Assembly (NCBI GenBank): GCA_027596945.1
Contig: JADGJH010001432.1
Span: 1 to 10,030 of the forward strand
Source of the DNA: Physocladia obscura
Taxonomy: Eukaryota > Chytridiomycota > Chytridiomycetes > Chytridiales > Chytriomycetaceae
Reading direction: 5' to 3'
Length of the DNA stretch: 10,030 nt
Shown: positions 7,912 to 10,030 of the stretch, one piece after another
Layout: the number at the start of each line of letters is the position of its first letter
Numbering within the stretch: the first letter of the stretch is position 1
Notes under the pieces: generated by a model
Database searches by the model: none
Told to the model about the DNA's origin: nothing
The model's input: the letters and a program-made list of their open reading frames with translations, nothing else
Translations under genes and position numbers: made by a program

Positions 7912-8866
7912 ATGTCTGCCGCACCAACCAACGCCGTCGCGCAGTCTGCGCTTTCGAAGTTCTGGAACCATCCTGCAGGTAACGGAAAAAATAACAAGTA
8001 GCAAAAAGAAATAAAAAGCGACTGCTTTCGGGAAAATACGACTCATCAATAATAACTTGGAACATTGTTACCATTTCTCCTGGAATCCCCCGTTGCCTTC
8101 AGTCTAAAAAATCGAATGGAAATTCTTTGTTATTCGTTGGATTCGTTATGCAGCAGGATCTGGTGTTGAATTTCTGTTATCAAAGATCAAGCCCCGTTGC
8201 TGTTGTTACGAAATAAACTAACCATTAAAAACACACGGAACACTTTGCATTAATAATATCGGAAATCGTCGTTGCTCGGTGGTTTTCTGAACTGTTGCGC
8301 AACCTTTTTTATTGTTATTTTTATTTTGCATTACAAATTGATTTCTATTATTTTTTATTTATTTTTTATGTCTATTTTTTCTGTCCGTCTGTCTCTCTCT
8401 CTTCTTGTGCGGTAATGCGCTGTGCTACAGGCCCAAAGACTGTCTTTTTTTGGGCGCCAACTGCAAAATGGGTATGTGCATAAAAAATTTTCTGTAAATA
8501 AAAACCAAAAAACAAATAGGGAATCGTATTGGCGGGACTGAAGGATCTCGAAAGACCGGTTGAGAAACTGTCGTTCCAGCAAACGTTTGCCTTGGCGGCT
8601 ACCGGAGTTATTTGGTCGCGGTATGCTACCGTCATTACGCCCGTTAATTATAACTTGATGTCGGTCAATCTTTTCGTTGGTGCGACTAGTTTGTATCAGT
8701 TGTATCGAATTTGGGAGTATGTTTTTTTTGTATCTTTTTTTTTAGTAAATAACAAAAAACTTTCAAAGCTATGAACAGGGCAAAAAGAAAACAGCGGTGG
8801 CATAGAACAATAATGAACGAATTTTTTTTTTGTTGCTTCCTAACTGACCTTATCAGAATACGATGA
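7912..8866 (+). CDS. MPC2: Mitochondrial pyruvate carrier subunit 2
   Basis: Exons 7912-7978, 8431-8471, 8520-8716 and 8857-8866 join to 104 residues. MPC2 pairs with MPC1 in the mitochondrial inner membrane to import pyruvate for oxidation. The family core is clear: NHPAGPKTVFFWAPTAKW (19-36), then R-P-x-E-K-L-S (48-54), ATGVIWSRY (63-71), VNLFVGA (85-91) and YQLYRIW (95-101). The lysine in AKW (35) and the asparagine in TPVNY (79) are kept, but the family's usual P-K-N reads P-V-N. Three hydrophobic segments fit the three-helix fold. The start has A at -3 (AAAATG). The last exon is only ten bases (E-I-R-stop), chosen because its intron ends in CTAACTGACCTTATCAG. Reading on past GAGTAT without splicing would instead end at 8774 with an unlike, Phe-rich tail. 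The length is typical for fungal MPC2. Confidence 0.93.
7979..8430 (+). other. First intron of MPC2 (452 bases)
   Basis: This is the longest intron in the window, GTAACG to GTGCTACAG, phase 1, splitting the glycine of NHPAGPK. It is AT-rich and holds a CT-rich tract (TCTGTCCGTCTGTCTCTCTCTC, about 8379-8402) just before the acceptor. I see no RNA gene or nested ORF in it. Confidence 0.85.
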
Positions 8867-8872
8867 AAAATG

Positions 8873-8878
8873 AATAAA
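8873..8878 (+). promoter_or_regulatory. Candidate poly(A) signal of MPC2
   Basis: AATAAA occurs seven bases after the predicted TGA of the ten-base last exon. Its position supports placing the gene's end here rather than at the upstream read-through stop. Confidence 0.45.
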
Positions 8879-9018
8879 ATTACATAGTCATTTGTTTTTA
8901 TTTGGTAATGTAAAATGAAGTGAACAAGATTCCTCGTGAATGAATCAAATTTCAGGAATATGGGTCAAAGCAATCGGCATTGTTAATTTGCAAGAACATA
9001 ATTCAAAGCCGAGAGCTT

Positions 9019-9024
9019 TTTATT
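9019..9024 (-). promoter_or_regulatory. Candidate poly(A) signal of katanin p60
   Basis: AATAAA on the minus strand, about 75 bases beyond the katanin stop. With the MPC2 signal at 8873 it leaves roughly 140 bases between the two convergent 3' ends. Confidence 0.4.
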
Positions 9025-9098
9025 TCAGGAAAAAGAGGAGATACTCTGAAAAAAAAAGAATGTTCTTCACTGGGACCCTGCAAATAAAAATATAAAAA

Positions 9099-10030
<932 letters not shown>

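Larger units (their letters stand above)
8867..9098. other. Convergent 3' intergenic space between MPC2 and katanin
   Basis: 232 AT-rich bases separate the two stop codons. They hold one AATAAA on each strand and no coding potential I can support. The two 3' UTRs may abut or overlap. Confidence 0.6.

Noticed and set aside
8717..8745. 29-base intron giving MPC2 an Asp-Lys end at 8752
   Set aside because: The GT-AG ends exist, but 29 bases is too short for a normal spliceosomal intron. The acceptor at 8856 has a proper branch point and is followed by a poly(A) signal.

Overview
The window is nuclear DNA from an intron-rich eukaryote. It carries four protein genes with GT-AG introns, most of them about 45-250 bases long. 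Intergenic DNA and introns are full of A and T homopolymers, and coding sequence is rich in CAG/CAA glutamine runs. The zinc fingers are of a type common in fungi (R-A-E-H-L in the first helix), and katanin p60 is present, as expected of lineages with complex or flagellar microtubule arrays. A flagellated fungus such as a chytrid, or a close relative, is my best guess. It is an inference, not a proof.

Layout: (1) 176-4145, plus strand: an eleven-exon gene for a five-pass membrane protein. Two large N-glycosylation-rich extracellular loops and a cysteine-framed segment before the last helix identify it as a prominin (CD133) family member with an unusually long Q/P-rich cytoplasmic tail. Its N-terminus lacks a signal peptide and may continue left of the window. 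(2) 4146-4796: intergenic DNA holding a poly(A) signal, a CG-alternating tract and a candidate upstream ORF with an A16 run, whose stop overlaps the next start as TGATG. (3) 4797-7542, plus: a three-exon transcription factor of about 815 residues with two C2H2 fingers and long Q/S/P-rich flanks. (4) 7543-7911: T-rich intergenic DNA with a TATA box. (5) 7912-8866, plus: four-exon MPC2, a subunit of the mitochondrial pyruvate carrier. (6) 9099-9998, minus: the last five exons (213 residues) of katanin p60, the microtubule-severing AAA ATPase, whose N-terminal part lies beyond the right edge. MPC2 and katanin are convergent, with 232 bases between their stops.

The genes do not form a pathway: they serve membrane-protrusion biology (inferred), transcription, mitochondrial metabolism and microtubule severing. 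The most noteworthy items are the prominin-type gene in a fungal-looking locus, the uORF/A16/TGATG arrangement before the zinc-finger gene, and an in-frame, stop-free intron in katanin next to its second pore loop. Splice sites were chosen by reading frame, GT-AG ends and family similarity. Ambiguous junctions are stated.
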